DNA of 23,109 nucleotides from a virus: positions 1 to 23,109 of the IMG/VR virus record IMGVR_UViG_3300030106_000436; one strand, given 5' to 3'. The translations under genes and the position numbers were made by a program. The notes beneath the pieces are model-generated. The model made no database searches and was not told where the DNA came from. It saw only the letters and a program-made list of their open reading frames with translations. Of this stretch, positions 21,097 to 23,109 are shown one piece after another; the first letter of the stretch is position 1; every line of letters starts with the position of its first letter.

Positions 21097-22304
21097 TGCC
21101 ACATAGACCAGGACATGGTAGGTCAGGTACTGACAATACAGAAGCAGATCGTATTAATAAACAACGTGCATCCATACAAGCAAGAAAAGATGCAGCTGAA
21201 GACTTTAGAAAAGCTGGCATAATGAGTTTAGGTGGAGGCACTGATGAACAAAGAAGAGCAATATCTGCACAAACTGATCCTCGTTATGGAACTCCCCCAG
21301 GAGGTGGTGGTCGTTTAACTGTTACTAAACCAAGTGGGGAAACTACAGAAACAGTTTTTACAGGTGATGATGACGACAAAGGTGTAACTACAGTTACTGA
21401 TACAGGAGAAGAATTAAGAACTTTTGATGTTGCTTCACAACAATTACTAATTAAAAACAATATTCCTTTTTTAACAAAAGTTTTAGGTGCAACTGCAAGA
21501 GTGGATGCAAATGGTAATATAATTTTTGTAGATAAAACTGGTTCTACTATACCACAGTTTAAAGTTTTAGATGCACTATCTGGTACGTTAGACAAATTTA
21601 CAGGTTTTAATCCAGAAAAAGCATTTACAAGTAAAATGGGGGAAACAGGAAAAGCAGCTTTGTTTGATATGATTAGTAACATGGACCAAGTTGAGTTTGA
21701 AGATTTTATTAATAGAAAGGGAAACTTAGATAGAATATTAGATTTTGCTGGTGATTTACCACAACCACAAAATCAAAAAATTTTAGATTTAGTAAAAAAT
21801 AAAGATGCAAAAGGTTTTGCTGATTTAATAGCTGACACTGCTGGTGATAAAGATAAATTCAATGCAGAATTATTAAAGAAAACAAATCCACAAAGATATT
21901 ATGAAGCTAATCCACCAACAACAGACCTTGAAAGAAGAGAAGCAAGACTAGCAGGAGTAACATTTATTCCAGGTTATGGACCTTTAACATTTGATTCTTT
22001 TCAAGGTGATTCTGGTTTTGGTGTTCCTAATCCACAACAACAACAATTTGCTGGTGCTTTACCACCACCACCACCCTCTGGAAGTGGCACAACACCACCT
22101 CCTAACCCAGGTGATTTAATTTTTAGAACAATGTATCGACCAGGTTTTACACCTAGTTATACTGGTGGACCAGAACAGATTCAATTAGCAGGTGGCTTCT
22201 TCGACCCTAGAACTCAACAAGTAGTTTATGACCCTTATGGAACTGCAAGTCAATACAGATTTAGTAAGGGTGGTATCGCTAATTTCCAAAATTATGGTTA
22301 TTAA
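21096..22304 (+). CDS. Uncharacterised Gly/Pro-rich late protein
   Basis: 402 residues. It starts with a basic, Gly-containing N-terminus (HRPGHGRSGTDNTEADRI) and a short helix. A Gly/Thr-rich linker follows, and residues about 105-270 are a folded-looking part with DGNIIFVDKTGS-type strands and helical stretches such as FDMISNMDQVEFEDFI. Residues about 308-345 are proline-rich, including a run of six Pro near 322. The C-terminus ends FSKGGIANFQNYGY. The KGGIA-type motif also occurs in the 157- and 620-residue proteins, which suggests a virion or assembly link. Start: AAGGAG six bases upstream of ATG. No enzyme motif or domain is recognised. Confidence 0.75.
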   Translation: MPHRPGHGRSGTDNTEADRINKQRASIQARKDAAEDFRKAGIMSLGGGTDEQRRAISAQTDPRYGTPPGGGGRLTVTKPSGETTETVFTGDDDDKGVTTVTDTGEELRTFDVASQQLLIKNNIPFLTKVLGATARVDANGNIIFVDKTGSTIPQFKVLDALSGTLDKFTGFNPEKAFTSKMGETGKAALFDMISNMDQVEFEDFINRKGNLDRILDFAGDLPQPQNQKILDLVKNKDAKGFADLIADTAGDKDKFNAELLKKTNPQRYYEANPPTTDLERREARLAGVTFIPGYGPLTFDSFQGDSGFGVPNPQQQQFAGALPPPPPSGSGTTPPPNPGDLIFRTMYRPGFTPSYTGGPEQIQLAGGFFDPRTQQVVYDPYGTASQYRFSKGGIANFQNYGY

Positions 22305-22314
22305 TAGAGCATCA

Positions 22315-22434
22315 ATGCCTAAACAAATAAGTAAAGGTGGCAGAAAAAAGAAAAGGAAAAAAGGTAAGATGAAAAAAACAAAGAAAGCATCTTATAAAGT
22401 TAGTTATAAACATTATGCAAAAGCTAAAAAATAA
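22315..22434 (+). CDS. 39-residue highly basic protein
   Basis: From ATG 22315: MPKQISKGGRKKKRKKGKMK then KKTKKASYKVSYKHYAKAKK. More than half the residues are Lys or Arg and none is acidic. An earlier in-frame ATG at 22294 would add seven residues and overlap the preceding gene; neither start has a good Shine-Dalgarno site. The composition resembles protamine-like or ribosome/RNA-binding tails. The next gene begins inside its last codons. Function unknown; a nucleic-acid-binding role is only a charge-based guess. Confidence 0.6.
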   Translation: MPKQISKGGRKKKRKKGKMKKTKKASYKVSYKHYAKAKK

Positions 22435-22693
22435 TTTTCCAAAAGTTTGTATCTATTGGTACGATGCACATGATGCATTAGATACTGGTTGGCATGAGTT
22501 TGATGAAATAGAAAAAAAATCTAGACTTGCTGAATGTGTATCTATTGGATGGTTGTTTCGTGAAGACGATAAAAAATATGTTTTAATTGCAGATATCACT
22601 GAAGGTGAAGAGGGTGGTAGAGTTACTGTGATTCCAAAAGGTTGGATTAAAAAAATAGAATGGTTAGTGACAAGTCACTCAACTGTTTATTAA
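22415..22693 (+). CDS. Small uncharacterised phage protein (KVCIYWYDAHDALDTGWH family)
   Basis: 92 residues. The N-terminus NNFPKVCIYWYDAHDALDTG and GWHEFDEIEKKSRLAECVSI, followed by IGWLFREDDKKYVLIADITE, make up a compact alpha/beta-looking domain, then a short VIPKGWIKKIEWL strand. I recognise the pattern from unannotated phage genes, without known function. It overlaps the previous gene by 20 bases. Its stop TAA (22691-22693) shares the palindromic TTAA with the stop of the convergent minus-strand gene, so this is the last gene of the plus-strand late operon in the window. Confidence 0.75.
   Translation: MQKLKNNFPKVCIYWYDAHDALDTGWHEFDEIEKKSRLAECVSIGWLFREDDKKYVLIADITEGEEGGRVTVIPKGWIKKIEWLVTSHSTVY
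22666..22679. terminator. Possible weak bidirectional terminator / palindrome
   Basis: AGTGACAAGTCACT is a perfect palindromic inverted repeat (two 6-base arms around AA; as a hairpin, five pairs and a CAAG loop) just inside the last plus-strand gene, next to the point where opposite transcripts meet. On the minus strand a T7 run follows only about nine bases later, and on the plus strand no T tract follows, so this is at best a weak terminator. A protein-binding site is an alternative. Confidence 0.3.
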
Positions 22694-22962
22694 TCGTGTC
22701 TGTTATATCTTCTTTTTAAAATAGAACTTACTCTTTCCCAATCATTTCTTATTTTATACTCTCTAGGAGTTCTTGGGTCTCTAAGAGCCTTATCATCTAA
22801 TTCCATTTTTTTAAGTATTAATTTTTCTTCCAAAGATTTTTTCATATCTTTGTCTATATCATGATTTGTAAACTTTGTCAAATCTTCTTCAGTTAATATA
22901 AATTCTTCTGCTTCCCACCTAAACCGATATTTTTTCATTACTGTAAAAATTTGGGTTGTCAT
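22690..22962 (-). CDS. Minus-strand small protein, unknown function
   Basis: 90 residues. It starts MTTQIFTVMKKYRFRWEAEE, then FILTEEDLTKF and a charged helical body (KKSLEEKLILKKMELDD), ending NDWERVSSILKRRYNRH. The start is supported by AGGA five bases upstream (minus strand); a second in-frame ATG at residue 9 is the alternative. It overlaps by 44 bases the end of another minus-strand gene that enters from the window edge. Its stop is shared, as TTAA, with the convergent plus-strand gene. This marks the start of an oppositely transcribed region, likely early or regulatory genes, which is inference. No domain is recognised. Confidence 0.72.
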   Translation of the reverse strand: MTTQIFTVMKKYRFRWEAEEFILTEEDLTKFTNHDIDKDMKKSLEEKLILKKMELDDKALRDPRTPREYKIRNDWERVSSILKRRYNRHD

Positions 22963-23109
22963 TGTTTCCTACCTCATTAATAACTTTATTCCTAAACTCT
23001 TCTACTTCTTGTTTCTCTTCAACTGTCGTAACTTTTTCTGTAAACAAAACTGGATTAGTTGGAGAAGTATGTTTCTCTTTTATTTCTTCCATTTCATTTT
23101 TATGTCCGT
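22919..23109 (-). CDS. Partial minus-strand gene entering from the right edge
   Basis: The minus-strand frame is open from the window edge (first full codon at 23107-23105) to TAG (22921-22919). The visible 62 residues include EMEEIKEKHTSPTNPVLFTE, KVTTVEEKQEVEEFRNKVIN and end NPNFYSNEKISV. The start lies outside the window. The composition (Glu/Lys/Asn, no low-complexity repeat) and the tight 44-base overlap with the following minus-strand gene support it as real coding sequence, but long gene overlaps like this are less usual. It could instead be a chance open frame upstream of the 90-residue gene. Function unknown. Confidence 0.5.
   Translation of the reverse strand, partial: GHKNEMEEIKEKHTSPTNPVLFTEKVTTVEEKQEVEEFRNKVINEVGNNDNPNFYSNEKISV

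Noticed and set aside
1-23109. tRNA genes, CRISPR arrays, insertion sequences and attachment sites
   Set aside because: No cloverleaf, regular direct repeats, transposase or integrase motif was seen on reading; small or diverged cases could be missed without a scan.

Overview
The window looks like part of the late (virion and lysis) region of an AT-rich tailed dsDNA phage. GC is roughly one third by eye. The closest match I recognise is the podovirus-like phages seen in marine metagenomes, including phages of SAR11-type alphaproteobacteria. The evidence is: a tail-collar fibre gene; a P22 gp10-type tail/stabilisation protein; a GNAT-like gene followed by three large ejection-type proteins; a 2280-residue polyvalent protein with an HEXXH protease motif and an LPD38-like region; a GTA-type holin; and several small families common in marine phages. 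No terminase, portal, capsid, polymerase or integrase gene is visible, so those lie outside the window. The marine host assignment is inference.

Layout. (1) 1-3703: six overlapping genes whose products all look exported or membrane-anchored. They are a Cys-containing protein cut by the window edge, a 577-residue secreted protein with an extremely acidic middle, two proteins with an N-terminal membrane anchor and coiled coil, and two tiny proteins with two cysteines each. (2) 3705-6595: tail fibre with collar domain, then a gp10-like tail protein. (3) 6592-8491: a run of very small genes, several strongly basic (DUF5824-like, DUF6321-like and the 'GLYAN' family), a 12-codon Cys-rich ORF, a small beta-rich protein and a protein with a 'DIPAMLSDGEFV' motif. 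(4) 8478-18691: a GNAT-like protein, a 359-residue protein ending in an S74-like domain, a 620-residue coiled-coil protein and the 2280-residue polyvalent protein. This order parallels T7 genes 13-14-15-16. (5) 18693-20602: a membrane coiled-coil protein, a metallophosphoesterase, a DUF3310 protein, small peptides, a single-pass membrane peptide and the holin. (6) 20592-22693: an HNH-like mini-protein, small basic proteins and a Gly/Pro-rich 402-residue protein. (7) 22690-23109: two minus-strand genes converge on the late operon. The second runs off the window edge.

Genes are packed with 1- to 44-base overlaps and almost no intergenic DNA. This suggests one translationally coupled late transcript from the left edge to about 22.69 kb. 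The largest gene-free stretch is about 41 bases, and no stretch exceeds 300. I see no tRNA, rRNA, CRISPR, IS element, reverse transcriptase or att site. The least explained parts are the exported-protein block at the left and the basic mini-gene cassette at 6.6-7.5 kb.
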